A DNA stretch of 64,000 bases from Ruegeria sp. HKCCD7303 (GTDB lineage: Bacteria; Pseudomonadota; Alphaproteobacteria; Rhodobacterales; Rhodobacteraceae). The position numbers and the translations under genes were made by a program. This document shows positions 8,626-16,697 of this stretch, one piece after another (the stretch's first letter is position 1; every line of letters starts with the position of its first letter). Under the pieces are notes generated by a model that saw nothing but the letters and a program-made list of their open reading frames with translations, had not been told where the DNA came from and made no database searches. The DNA lies in NCBI RefSeq assembly GCF_013111185.1, contig NZ_WVRE01000002.1:434001-498000 (forward strand). The letters are read 5' to 3'.

Positions 8626-9807
8626 ATGAAAAAGCTGCTGACTGCTACTGCAGCCACCGCCTTGCTTGCGGGAACCGCCATGGCCGAGGATGTGAAGCTG
8701 GGCGTGCTGTTTGGCTTTACCGGCCCAATCGAATCGCTGGCACCGGCAATGGGCTCTGGCGCCGAAATGGCGATGGCCGAAGTCACCGAGTCCGGCAAGC
8801 TGCTGGATGGTGCAACCGTCACCGGAATGCGTGCCGATACAGGCTGTATCGACAACGGTCTGGCCACCTCGAACGGTGAGCGCATGATTGCGGATGGTGT
8901 CGCCGGTATCATCGGTGGTGACTGCTCGGGCGTGACCGGTGCGATTCTACAGAACGTCGCGATTCCGAATGGTATGGTTATGATCTCGCCGTCGGCCACC
9001 TCGCCCGGCCTGTCGACCATGGAGGATAACGGCCTGTTCTTCCGCACCGCTCCGTCGGATGCGCGTGAAGGTCAGGTTATGGCGGACATCCTGAATGACC
9101 GCGGCATCAGCTCGATTGCTCTGACCTACACCAACAACGACTATGGCAAGGGTCTCGCGGACGCGATTCAGTCGTCTTTCGAGGCATCGGGCGGCGAAGT
9201 GACGATTGTTGCGGCACACGAAGACGGTAAGGCCGACTATTCGGCTGAAGTGGGCGCGCTGGCCTCGGCCGGTGGTGACATTCTGGTCGTTGCAGGCTAT
9301 CTGGACCAGGGTGGTCTGGGCATCATCCAGTCTGCACTGGACAGCGGTGCCTTTGATACATTCGGCCTGCCAGGCGGTATGATCGGTGACTCGCTGCCTG
9401 CAAATGTTGGCCCCGACCTGAATGGTTCGTTCGGTCAGATCGCCGGATCCGGCGGTGAAGGTGCCGAGAAGTACTTTGCCATGGCAGAAGCCGCTGGCTT
9501 CGACGGCTCGTCACCTTACTCGCCCGAAAGCTATGACGCGGCCGCGCTGTTCATGCTGGCGATGCAGGCCGCAGGGTCAACCAACCCGGCCGATTATGGT
9601 TCAAAAGTCTTGGACGTCGCTAACGCTCCGGGTGAAAAGATCTATCCGGGTGAGCTGGCCAAGGGTTTGGAACTGCTGGCTGCTGGTCAAGACATCGACT
9701 ATGTCGGCGCGTCTGGCGTTGAGCTGATCGGCCCCGGTGAAAGCGCGGGTTCCTATCGCGAAATCGAAGTGACCGACGGCGAAAACAAGACCGTCAACTT
9801 CCGTTGA
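8626..9807 (+). CDS. Branched-chain amino acid-type ABC transporter, periplasmic binding protein
   Basis: 393 aa from the ATG at 8626 (AGGGAG at 8612-8617). A Sec signal peptide (MKKLLTATAATALLAGTAMA) is followed by a Peripla_BP_6 domain with KLGVLFGFTGPIESLAPAM at the N-terminus and IGGDCSGVT and PSATSPGL in the ligand cleft. It delivers ligand to the LivGFHM-like proteins encoded just downstream. The substrate cannot be told: this family includes binders of branched-chain amino acids, other amino acids, amides and aromatic compounds. A hairpin after the gene probably sets a higher transcript level for it than for the membrane genes. Confidence 0.92.
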   Translation: MKKLLTATAATALLAGTAMAEDVKLGVLFGFTGPIESLAPAMGSGAEMAMAEVTESGKLLDGATVTGMRADTGCIDNGLATSNGERMIADGVAGIIGGDCSGVTGAILQNVAIPNGMVMISPSATSPGLSTMEDNGLFFRTAPSDAREGQVMADILNDRGISSIALTYTNNDYGKGLADAIQSSFEASGGEVTIVAAHEDGKADYSAEVGALASAGGDILVVAGYLDQGGLGIIQSALDSGAFDTFGLPGGMIGDSLPANVGPDLNGSFGQIAGSGGEGAEKYFAMAEAAGFDGSSPYSPESYDAAALFMLAMQAAGSTNPADYGSKVLDVANAPGEKIYPGELAKGLELLAAGQDIDYVGASGVELIGPGESAGSYREIEVTDGENKTVNFR

Positions 9808-9834
9808 TCCAACGTTAAAAACCATAAAAACAAG

Positions 9835-9864
9835 CAGCCCGGTCCTTGTGTCCGGGCTGTTTCA
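9835..9864 (+). terminator. Hairpin between the binding-protein gene and the ATPase gene
   Basis: An eight-pair stem (CAGCCCGG with CCGGGCTG) and a nine-base loop are followed by TTTC. The short T-run suggests partial termination or mRNA stabilisation rather than a full stop, common after the binding-protein gene of ABC operons. Confidence 0.6.
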
Positions 9865-9913
9865 ATGACAAAAGGCTGCACCTCGTTTCACGGGGCAAAG
9901 GCAAGGGGATAAC

Positions 9914-10702
9914 ATGATCGTCGTCGAAGACGTGCATAAGCATTTCGGCGGGTTTCACGCGGTGGACGGGGCATCGCTGGAAATCCAAAAAGGGTCGATC
10001 ACCGGCCTGATCGGGCCGAACGGTGCAGGAAAAACCACTCTGTTCAATGTGATCGCGGGCGTTTTGCCGCCAACCAGCGGCAAGGTCTTTATGGATGGTG
10101 AGGATATCACCGGCCTGCCCCCTCATGAGTTGTTTCACAAAGGTCTGTTGCGCACCTTCCAGATCGCGCATGAGTTTTCATCGATGAGCTGTCGCGAGAA
10201 CCTGATGATGGTGCCCGGTGCGCAATCGGGTGAATCGCTGTGGAACACCTGGTTTGGCCGTAAGCGCATCGCGGATGAAGAACGCGCGCTGCGTGCTAAG
10301 GCAGACGAGGTGCTAGAGTTTCTGACCATCGAGCATCTGGCCGATCACAAGGCCGGTCAGGTTTCGGGCGGACAGAAGAAACTGCTGGAGCTTGGCCGCA
10401 CCATGATGGTCGACGCCAAGATCGTGTTCCTGGACGAGGTCGGCGCAGGCGTGAACCGTACCCTGCTGATGACCATCGCCGACACCATCCTGCGCCTGAA
10501 CAAGGAACGCGGCTACACCTTCGTGGTCATCGAACATGACATGGATTTCATCGGCAAAATCTGTGACCCGGTCATCTGTATGGCCGAGGGCAAGGTTCTG
10601 GCCGAAGGCACTTTGGACGAGATCAAGGCAAACGAGCACGTGATCGAAGCTTATCTGGGCACCGGCCTGAAGAATAAAGACAAGCTGGAGGCAGGCGCGT
10701 GA
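9914..10702 (+). CDS. LivG-like ABC transporter ATPase
   Basis: 262 aa. Walker A GPNGAGKTTLF, signature VSGGQKKLLELGR, Walker B KIVFLDEVGAGVN and the switch histidine in VIEHDMDFI. The extended region before the signature and the C-terminal helix (ANEHVIEAYLGTG) are typical of LivG. The residue after the Walker B glutamate is Val where most members have Pro (EPxAG); the catalytic Glu is kept. The stop overlaps the next start by 4 bp. Confidence 0.94.
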   Translation: MIVVEDVHKHFGGFHAVDGASLEIQKGSITGLIGPNGAGKTTLFNVIAGVLPPTSGKVFMDGEDITGLPPHELFHKGLLRTFQIAHEFSSMSCRENLMMVPGAQSGESLWNTWFGRKRIADEERALRAKADEVLEFLTIEHLADHKAGQVSGGQKKLLELGRTMMVDAKIVFLDEVGAGVNRTLLMTIADTILRLNKERGYTFVVIEHDMDFIGKICDPVICMAEGKVLAEGTLDEIKANEHVIEAYLGTGLKNKDKLEAGA

Positions 10703-11529
10703 GCGACAATCCTTATCACGACGACAAGGGGAACAAGGACGCCTCTATCACCAATACGCACGGGGCTGGTACGATGATGCCAGCGAATTCAGCAAGCGGT
10801 GAAGCGCGTTACGTTGGCGGCGGCCCTTTTCTGATCGGCGACACAATGACCGGCGGTTACGGCAAAGGTCCGGACATCCTGCATGACTGCACCATTGCCG
10901 TCGACAAGGGTGAGATCGCGGTGATCGTTGGCCCCAACGGTGCGGGCAAGTCCACGGCGATGAAGGCTGTGTTCGGCATGCTGGACGTACGTGCCGGTTC
11001 GGTGCGGCTGGACGGTGAAGACATCACCAAGCTGTCACCGCAGGACCGGGTGATCAAAGGTATGGGTTTTGTGCCGCAAACCTCGAATATCTTCACGTCC
11101 ATGACGGTGGAAGAGAACCTTGAAATGGGTGCGTTCATCCGCCGTGACGATATCACTGAGACAATGGAACAGGTTTATGATCTCTTCCCCATCCTGCGCG
11201 ACAAACGCAATCAGGCCGCCGGAGAGCTGTCAGGCGGTCAACGCCAACAGGTCGCCGTGGGTCGCGCGCTGATGACTCAGCCGAAGGTTTTGATGCTGGA
11301 CGAACCCACTGCCGGTGTCTCGCCCATCGTGATGGATGAGCTGTTCGACCGGATCATCGAGGTATCGCGCACCGGGCTGCCGATCTTGATGGTCGAACAG
11401 AACGCCCGTCAGGCGCTGGAGATTGCGGACAAGGGTTATGTTCTGGTTCAAGGACGGAATGCGTATAGCGGCACGGGCAAAGAACTGCTGGTCGATCCTG
11501 AGGTTCGTAAGAGTTTTTTGGGGGGGTGA
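10699..11529 (+). CDS. LivF-like ABC transporter ATPase
   Basis: 276 aa. Walker A GPNGAGKSTAMK, signature LSGGQRQQVAVGRAL, Walker B KVLMLDEPTAGVSP and the H-loop replaced by MVEQN, the normal LivF form. It has an N-terminal extension of about 45 residues (rich in Asp, Asn and Gly) before the ATPase core, which begins around GGPFLIGD; this is longer than in E. coli LivF. The start is GTG at 10699, overlapping livG. Confidence 0.93.
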   Translation: MSDNPYHDDKGNKDASITNTHGAGTMMPANSASGEARYVGGGPFLIGDTMTGGYGKGPDILHDCTIAVDKGEIAVIVGPNGAGKSTAMKAVFGMLDVRAGSVRLDGEDITKLSPQDRVIKGMGFVPQTSNIFTSMTVEENLEMGAFIRRDDITETMEQVYDLFPILRDKRNQAAGELSGGQRQQVAVGRALMTQPKVLMLDEPTAGVSPIVMDELFDRIIEVSRTGLPILMVEQNARQALEIADKGYVLVQGRNAYSGTGKELLVDPEVRKSFLGG

Positions 11530-11531
11530 GG

Positions 11532-11915
11532 ATGAAAGTTTTAGCCCTCGTAGCAGTTCTTTCTGCCACTACCGGTGCGGCCACCGCACAAGACGTCACG
11601 AGATGTAAGCTGGAATACACGTGTGTTAATGTCGATGCATGTCAGACAACCAAAACGGGTCTCGGAGTTGATTTCGACTTTGTAACCTTGCCAGACAACC
11701 AGCTTCGTATTGACCTTGGAGATGACAGGTTGCCGTTGCTGAAGGTCCAGCAAGTGACAGATGACTTGATGACCGCACACGGCTGGGATTCTGATCGATC
11801 AGCATCTTACACCTTCAGCTTGTTCGCTGATGGGATTGTCGCGTACACGACCCACGTCTTTGTAGGCAAAGGTATAAGCCTGACCGGCCTTGGCCGCTGC
11901 GAGGTAAATAGCTAA
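11532..11915 (+). CDS. Small secreted cysteine-containing protein embedded in the ABC transporter operon
   Basis: 127 aa from the ATG at 11532, preceded by a G-rich ribosome binding site (GGGGGGTGAGG); a GTG two codons earlier is also possible. The N-terminus is a signal peptide (MKVLALVAVLSATTGAATAQ). The mature part has four cysteines (CKLEYTC, VDAC and GRC near the end), which could form two disulfides in the periplasm. It lies between the LivF-like ATPase and the LivH-like permease, and its stop overlaps the permease start (TAATG), so it is part of the operon. I do not recognise a family. A role in transporter assembly or ligand handling is only an inference from position. Confidence 0.75.
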   Translation: MKVLALVAVLSATTGAATAQDVTRCKLEYTCVNVDACQTTKTGLGVDFDFVTLPDNQLRIDLGDDRLPLLKVQQVTDDLMTAHGWDSDRSASYTFSLFADGIVAYTTHVFVGKGISLTGLGRCEVNS

Positions 11916-12925
11916 TGGACTTCCTCAACGCCCTTGTGGCGCTCTCCAACTTCGTCCTTGTTCCCGCAATCGCCTATGGCAGCCAATTGGCGCTGGGTGC
12001 TTTGGGGGTAACGCTGATCTACGGCATCTTGCGGTTTTCGAACTTTGCCCATGGCGACACGATGGCCTTTGGTGCAATGATCGCTGTTCTGGTCACGTGG
12101 GGCTTACAGGCCGCCGGGGTCAGTTTTGGACCTCTGCCAACTGCTCTGCTGGCCCTGCCCTTTGCCATTCTGGGCTGTATCGTTCTGGTGTTGATCACCG
12201 ACCGGCTGGTTTACAGGTTCTACCGGGAACAAAAGGCCAAACCGGTGATCCTCGTGATCGTCTCGATGGGCGTTATGTTCATCATGAACGGCCTTGTCCG
12301 CTTTGTCATTGGGCCAGATGATCAGAGATTCTCGGACGGTGCGCGGTTCATTATCTCGGCGCGCGATTTCAAGGCACTGACTGGGCTGCGTGAGGGGCTT
12401 GCGATCAAGACCTCTCAGGGCATCACCGTGATTGTGGCTGTTGTCGCCGTGGCGTTGCTGTTCTGGTTCCTCAACAAGACCCGCACAGGCAAGTCCATGC
12501 GAGCCTATTCGGATAATGAAGATCTGGCGTTGTTGTCCGGCATCAACCCCGAGCGTGTTGTGATGATCACATGGATCATCGTCGCTGCATTAGCGACTAC
12601 GGCCGGGGTGCTCTACGGTCTCGACAAGAGCTTTAAACCCTTCGTCTATTTCCAGCTTCTGCTGCCGATATTTGCCTCGGCCATCGTGGGCGGACTTGGT
12701 AATCCTCTGGGTGCCATCGCAGGTGGTTTCATCATCGCGTTTTCCGAGGTGACCATCACCTATGCGTGGAAGAAGGTGCTGACCTACCTGGCTCCAGAAA
12801 ACTTGGAACCCTCAAGCTTGGTCCAGTTCCTGTCCACCGACTACAAATTTGCCGTCAGCTTCATCATTCTGCTGATTGTGCTTCTGTTTAAGCCCACGGG
12901 CCTGTTCAAGGGGAAAGCGGTATGA
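11915..12925 (+). CDS. LivH-like ABC transporter permease
   Basis: 336 aa with eight or more hydrophobic segments. Family motifs: YGSQLALGALGVTLIYGILRFSNFAHGD at the N-terminus, KTRTGKSMRAYSDNEDLALLSGIN (the cytoplasmic coupling loop) and ASAIVGGLGNPLGAIAGGF. It forms the membrane channel with the LivM-like protein. The start overlaps the stop of the small secreted protein and its own stop overlaps the livM-like start, so translation is coupled. Confidence 0.94.
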   Translation: MDFLNALVALSNFVLVPAIAYGSQLALGALGVTLIYGILRFSNFAHGDTMAFGAMIAVLVTWGLQAAGVSFGPLPTALLALPFAILGCIVLVLITDRLVYRFYREQKAKPVILVIVSMGVMFIMNGLVRFVIGPDDQRFSDGARFIISARDFKALTGLREGLAIKTSQGITVIVAVVAVALLFWFLNKTRTGKSMRAYSDNEDLALLSGINPERVVMITWIIVAALATTAGVLYGLDKSFKPFVYFQLLLPIFASAIVGGLGNPLGAIAGGFIIAFSEVTITYAWKKVLTYLAPENLEPSSLVQFLSTDYKFAVSFIILLIVLLFKPTGLFKGKAV

Positions 12926-14235
12926 CCGAGTCTGTCAAAAACACGCTGCTTTTTGCTGTTGTCGCCGGTTTGATCCTACTGACAGGGTTCACTCAAAGCT
13001 GGAACACCGCCATCCTGATCCTGAACATGGGGCTGATCTCGGCCATCATGGCCATTGGGGTCAACCTGCAATGGGGCTTTGCGGGCCTATTTAATGTGGG
13101 TGTGATGGGCTTCGTCGCGCTCGGCGGTCTGGCCGTGGTTCTGGTATCAACACCGCCCACCCCGGGGGCCTGGAGCGCTGGCGGTTACGGGATTGTATTG
13201 TCACTGCTGTTGGGGGCCGCGACCGTTGTGGCTGCTGTTCTGGTGGCGACCAAGATGCCAAAAGGCCGGGCGCAAACCCTTACCATCATCGCTGTTCTGG
13301 TCGTGGGCTTCTTTGTCTACCGCGCAGTTTTTGATCCCAATGTTGCAGCTGTCGAAGCCATTGATCCCGCGATTGCAGGCAATATCGGCGGTCTGAACCT
13401 TCCGGTTCTGCTGGCCTGGCCTGCCGGTGGATTGCTTGCGGCGGGCGCTGCATGGCTGATCGGCAAGACGGCGTTGGGTCTGCGGTCGGATTACCTGGCC
13501 ATTGCGACGCTGGGCATTGCCGAGATCATCATCGCCGTCATGAAGAACGAAGACTGGTTGGCCCGAGGTGTGAAAAACGTCTACGGTATCCCGCGCCCGT
13601 CTCCTGTCGTCGGTTACGAAGTTGAGTTGCAGCAAGACCCAGCGTTCCTGGCGCGCGCGGAATGGTTCGGGCTTGACCCGGTCACGGCCTCTACCCTTTC
13701 GGTCAAGTTGGGTTATTCGCTGCTGTTCCTGATCGTCCTGTTGGCTTTGCTGTGGATGGCCCAGATGGCGTTGAAAAGCCCGTGGGGCCGTATGATGCGC
13801 GCGATCCGCGACAATGAGGTCGCAGCCGAGGCGATGGGCAAGGACGTGACCCGCCGCCATCTGCAAATCTTTGTTCTGGGGTCGGCCATCTGCGGGATCG
13901 CAGGGGCGATGATGACAACGCTGGACGGTCAGTTGACGCCAAGCGCCTACCAGCCTCTGCGCTTTACCTTTCTGGTTTGGGTAATGGTGATTGTTGGCGG
14001 ATCGGGAAACAACTTCGGGTCCGTTCTTGGCGCGTTTCTGATCTGGTTTTTATGGGTTCAGGTTGAACCAATCGGCCTATGGCTGATGAACCTGATCACC
14101 GCAGGTATGCCGGATGGAAGTTGGCTGAAAGCGCATCTGGTCGAAAGCGCTGCCCATATGCGCTTGTTCACTATGGGTCTTATCCTGTTGATTGTTCTCA
14201 GATTCAGCCCAAGGGGCCTGATCCCCGAAAAATAG
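12922..14235 (+). CDS. LivM-like ABC transporter permease
   Basis: 437 aa, longer than many LivM proteins because of an inserted region (about 70-190) with two extra hydrophobic segments around KMPKGRAQTLT. Core family motifs are present: AIGVNLQWGFAGLFNVG, ALKSPWGRMMRAIRDNEVAAEAMGKD (coupling loop) and VIVGGSGNNFGSVLGAF. The last gene of the operon; a terminator follows. Confidence 0.94.
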   Translation: MTESVKNTLLFAVVAGLILLTGFTQSWNTAILILNMGLISAIMAIGVNLQWGFAGLFNVGVMGFVALGGLAVVLVSTPPTPGAWSAGGYGIVLSLLLGAATVVAAVLVATKMPKGRAQTLTIIAVLVVGFFVYRAVFDPNVAAVEAIDPAIAGNIGGLNLPVLLAWPAGGLLAAGAAWLIGKTALGLRSDYLAIATLGIAEIIIAVMKNEDWLARGVKNVYGIPRPSPVVGYEVELQQDPAFLARAEWFGLDPVTASTLSVKLGYSLLFLIVLLALLWMAQMALKSPWGRMMRAIRDNEVAAEAMGKDVTRRHLQIFVLGSAICGIAGAMMTTLDGQLTPSAYQPLRFTFLVWVMVIVGGSGNNFGSVLGAFLIWFLWVQVEPIGLWLMNLITAGMPDGSWLKAHLVESAAHMRLFTMGLILLIVLRFSPRGLIPEK

Positions 14236-14261
14236 GGCTGATCCATAACCATTTCGTGAAG

Positions 14262-14290
14262 CCGCGCCGGCACTTCGGCGCGGTTTCTTG
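14262..14290 (+). terminator. Terminator after the ABC transporter operon
   Basis: An eight-pair GC stem (CCGCGCCG with CGGCGCGG), a six-base loop and a T-rich tail (TTTCTTG) follow the livM-like stop by about 26 bp. Confidence 0.7.
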
Positions 14291-14327
14291 ATTCTTGGCG
14301 TTTTTTTGAATAAACGGACCCACCGCA

Positions 14328-14420
14328 ATGTTTTTCTTCTGCGGTCTGTTGCTGGCACTCACACCCGCTCAAGCCGATCTAAAACGATCATTCAAACGTG
14401 TTGATAAGAGTAAAAAATGA
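14328..14420 (+). CDS. Possible 30-aa secreted mini-protein, coupled to the lipoprotein gene
   Basis: ATG at 14328 opens a 30-codon frame: a hydrophobic start ending in an AxA-like signal-peptidase site (LLALTPAQA) and then a 14-residue basic tail (DLKRSFKRVDKSKK). Its TGA stop overlaps the ATG of the following lipoprotein gene, so it could act as a coupled leader. No clear Shine-Dalgarno is seen. The signal-like composition and exact overlap are the only support; it may be a chance ORF. Confidence 0.25.
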   Translation: MFFFCGLLLALTPAQADLKRSFKRVDKSKK

Positions 14421-14671
14421 AAGCACCACGCTTCGGAACTGTTTTCCTACTTTCGGTTGTTGTCGTTACAACAGCCGCCTGCATCCCCAGACCAGAAGAC
14501 CTGGAAACAGCACCTGTTAAGGTACAGACGCCCCAGGGCGTAGTGACTTGTCAGCTGTATCGCCAGGATAGAGTCACCTGGGATCGCGCCATCGATTTTC
14601 CAGCGACGAAGATGTCGGTACCCCAAGCAGATGCCTATTGCCGACAAGAGGGTCAACGTCGCCTGAAATAA
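14417..14671 (+). CDS. Small predicted lipoprotein
   Basis: 84 aa. A hydrophobic N-terminus (VFLLSVVVVTTAAC) ends in a lipobox with the lipid-accepting cysteine at about 23. The mature part holds two further cysteines (VTCQLYRQ, DAYCRQEGQ) and no known domain. It lies between two terminators and is followed by the convergent HerA-like gene. Function unknown. Confidence 0.65.
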   Translation: MKAPRFGTVFLLSVVVVTTAACIPRPEDLETAPVKVQTPQGVVTCQLYRQDRVTWDRAIDFPATKMSVPQADAYCRQEGQRRLK

Positions 14672-14677
14672 CTGTGT

Positions 14678-14698
14678 CGGCGCCCATTTTGGGCGCCG
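14678..14698. terminator. Hairpin between the lipoprotein gene and the HerA-like gene
   Basis: CGGCGCCC and GGGCGCCG form an eight-pair stem with a five-base loop between two convergent stops. No long T-run follows, so efficiency is uncertain. Confidence 0.5.
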
Positions 14699-14703
14699 CG
14701 CCG

Positions 14704-16251
14704 CTATCTGTTTTTGAACAAACCACCCAGAATACCGCGCACGATACGTCGCCCGGTTGTTCCTTTTAGCTCCTTGATGACGGCTTCGGTCATCGCCGTC
14801 GCAAACGTGTCTTTCTTGCGCTGCACACGAGAAGACGATCGCCCCACCCTGCTGCCTGAGTATCTGCGAGCTGCAGAAAACTCCCGCTCCATTGGTGATT
14901 GAGCCTCTAGCACCTCGTCTGCTTCTGCCTGTTCCGCAGATTTTGCCGCCGCATCGGCACGAGCCTGCAGGATTTCAAATGCAGACTTTCGGTCCACACC
15001 TTTGTCATACTTGCCTGCCATCGGGGACGCCGCCAAAATCGCTTTGCGATCAGCGCCAGAAATCGGCCCCAGCTGAGATCCCGGAGGACGAATCAAGGTG
15101 CGTTGGACAATGCCCGGAACGCCCTTCTTTTGCAGCATCGAGGTCACGGCCTCTCCGACCCCGACCTCTCGGATCGCGGCTTCGGTGTCGAAAGCCGGGT
15201 TCTCTCGGTACGTTTCGGCGGCCATACGCAGGTTCTTGCGGTCTCGCGCTGTGAAGGCGCGCAAGGCGTGTTGGACGCGATTGCCCAGTTGGCCCAGAAT
15301 GTCTTCAGGAATATCCGCCGGGTTTTGCGTGATGAAATATACCCCAACGCCCTTCGATCTGATCAGACGCGCCACCTGTTCTACCTTGTCCACCAAAACC
15401 TTGGGGGCATCGTCAAACAGCAAATGCGCTTCGTCGAAGAAAAAGACCAGCTTTGGTTTCTCGGGGTCGCCGACCTCGGGCAGTTCTTCGAACAATTCAC
15501 TCAACAGCCAGAGCAGGAAAGTGGCATAGAGCCGGGGCGAGCCCATCAATTTGTCAGAGGCGAGGATGTTCACCATGCCCTGCCCGTTATCATCCGTGCG
15601 CATAAGGTCGGCCAGATCCAGGGCAGGTTCGCCAAACAGTTTCGAGCCACCTTGGTTTTCCAGCACCAGCAAACGTCTTTGGATTGCGCCAATCGAGGAT
15701 GTCGACACGTTGCCATAGCGCAAGGATAGCTGCGCACGGTTCTCTCCGATCCAGACCAGCAACGCCTGAAGGTCCTTCAGATCCAGCAACGGCATCCCTT
15801 CTTCATCGGCCACACGGAACGCGATGTTCAAAATACCTTCTTGCGCTTCGCTAAGTTCCATCAAACGCGACAGCAGCAGCGGCCCCATTTCCGTGACCGT
15901 CGTGCGCACCGGATGGCCTTGTTCGCCAAACAGGTCCCAGAAGGTCACCGGGCAGGCAGAATAGTTGAAATCCGAAAACCCGATACGTTCAGCGCGGTCC
16001 AGAAATGCCTGATGCAGTTTATGTGCCGGACTTCCGGCCAAGGCCAGACCAGACAGGTCCCCCTTGATGTCCGAAAGGAAAACCGGAACGCCGGCTTGCG
16101 AGAACCCTTCAGCCAGGATTTGCAGCGTTACGGTTTTGCCCGTTCCGGTTGCTCCGGCGATCAAGCCGTGGCGGTTTGCGTAGTTCAACGCCAATTCCTG
16201 CGGAGTGCCATACCCTTCGCCACCGCCGCCCAAAAAAATAATTTTGCCCAT
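14704..16251 (-). CDS. HerA-like helicase-domain ATPase (DUF853 family)
   Basis: 515 aa from the ATG at 16251 (family start MGKIIFLGGGGEGYGTP); the frame is open to 16389 but that extension lacks family character. Walker A is GATGTGKTVTLQ and Walker B is KLVFFFDEAHLLFDD; an arginine-finger-like region and the LIRSKGVGVYFITQNPADIP segment are as in the bacterial HerA_C/DUF853 proteins. These are hexameric ATPases related to HerA and FtsK. The physiological job is not established. No nuclease partner (NurA, SIR2) is adjacent, so this is not an obvious defence pair. The C-terminus is rich in Ser/Arg with the ending RGILGGLFKNR. Confidence 0.85.
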   Translation of the reverse strand: MGKIIFLGGGGEGYGTPQELALNYANRHGLIAGATGTGKTVTLQILAEGFSQAGVPVFLSDIKGDLSGLALAGSPAHKLHQAFLDRAERIGFSDFNYSACPVTFWDLFGEQGHPVRTTVTEMGPLLLSRLMELSEAQEGILNIAFRVADEEGMPLLDLKDLQALLVWIGENRAQLSLRYGNVSTSSIGAIQRRLLVLENQGGSKLFGEPALDLADLMRTDDNGQGMVNILASDKLMGSPRLYATFLLWLLSELFEELPEVGDPEKPKLVFFFDEAHLLFDDAPKVLVDKVEQVARLIRSKGVGVYFITQNPADIPEDILGQLGNRVQHALRAFTARDRKNLRMAAETYRENPAFDTEAAIREVGVGEAVTSMLQKKGVPGIVQRTLIRPPGSQLGPISGADRKAILAASPMAGKYDKGVDRKSAFEILQARADAAAKSAEQAEADEVLEAQSPMEREFSAARRYSGSRVGRSSSRVQRKKDTFATAMTEAVIKELKGTTGRRIVRGILGGLFKNR

Positions 16252-16302
16252 TAACACTGCCTTATAGTTCACCGATCCGTGTCCAGCATACAAAGTTAAC
16301 CT

Positions 16303-16398
16303 TTGACTGCGATAGTCATTTTGCCCTGCGGAGGCTCCGATCACGTGGGGCAGACTTCCTCCCTGTCGACTGGCCGTGCCTTCGGGCACGGCTTTTTT
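16303..16398 (+). ncRNA. Candidate small RNA with an anti-Shine-Dalgarno CUUCCUCCCU segment
   Basis: A textbook intrinsic terminator (GCCGTGCC, TTCG loop, GGCACGGC, six T) ends at 16398, yet no plus-strand ORF lies upstream of it. Upstream are the small hairpin TGACT/AGTCA (16304-16318), a longer stem TGCCC...GGGCA (16322-16352) and then an unpaired stretch CTTCCTCCCTG (16355-16365). Stem, single-stranded CCUCC-rich segment and terminator match the plan of anti-SD small RNAs known in alphaproteobacteria. The 5' end is a guess; no convincing promoter was found. It is divergent from the HerA-like gene. Confidence 0.45.
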
Positions 16399-16455
16399 GT
16401 CTGCGCCAATACATGTGTATGTGCTGATTGGCAGATTAAATTTTCAGGATAGCTG

Positions 16456-16484
16456 TTGACCCACCAGCGCCGCTCTCGTAGGGT
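16456..16484 (+). promoter_or_regulatory. Candidate promoter of the second small RNA
   Basis: TTGACC at 16456-16461 and TAGGGT at 16479-16484 are separated by 17 bases. The -35 is good and the -10 is weak. A start near 16491 would fit the short hairpin-rich segment that follows. Confidence 0.35.
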
Positions 16485-16490
16485 TTGCGC

Positions 16491-16562
16491 ATAAATAAGT
16501 CGGCCAGTCCGACGGGGAGAACCTTTTGAGGGAGGGAGCTGATCAAACGGCTCCCTTTCTTT
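16491..16562 (+). ncRNA. Second candidate small RNA ending in a terminator
   Basis: About 72 nt between a possible promoter and a terminator. It contains a stem GTCGG/CCGAC (16499-16513), an unpaired purine-rich GAGGGAGGGAG part and a seven-pair terminator stem AGGGAGC/GCTCCCT (16533-16556) with TTTCTTT. No ORF fits. The hairpin could instead be a leader element of the ialB-like gene 135 bp downstream. Its GGGAGG is complementary to the CCTCCC of the neighbouring candidate RNA. Confidence 0.35.
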
Positions 16563-16697
16563 ATGGCCGAAGGACCCTTTTCCGCCGTAAGAGCAAGAAT
16601 TTGTTCACGTTGATCAGGGCGGGTCTGTTAGTGCCTGACACCGGTTCAGAACAATGCTACATGAGGCAAAAAGCGCAATCATCAAACCGAGGCATTC

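Noticed and set aside
14704..16251. HerA-type defence module
   Set aside because: No SIR2, DUF4297, NurA or other effector is adjacent; neighbours are a lipoprotein gene and intergenic RNA candidates.
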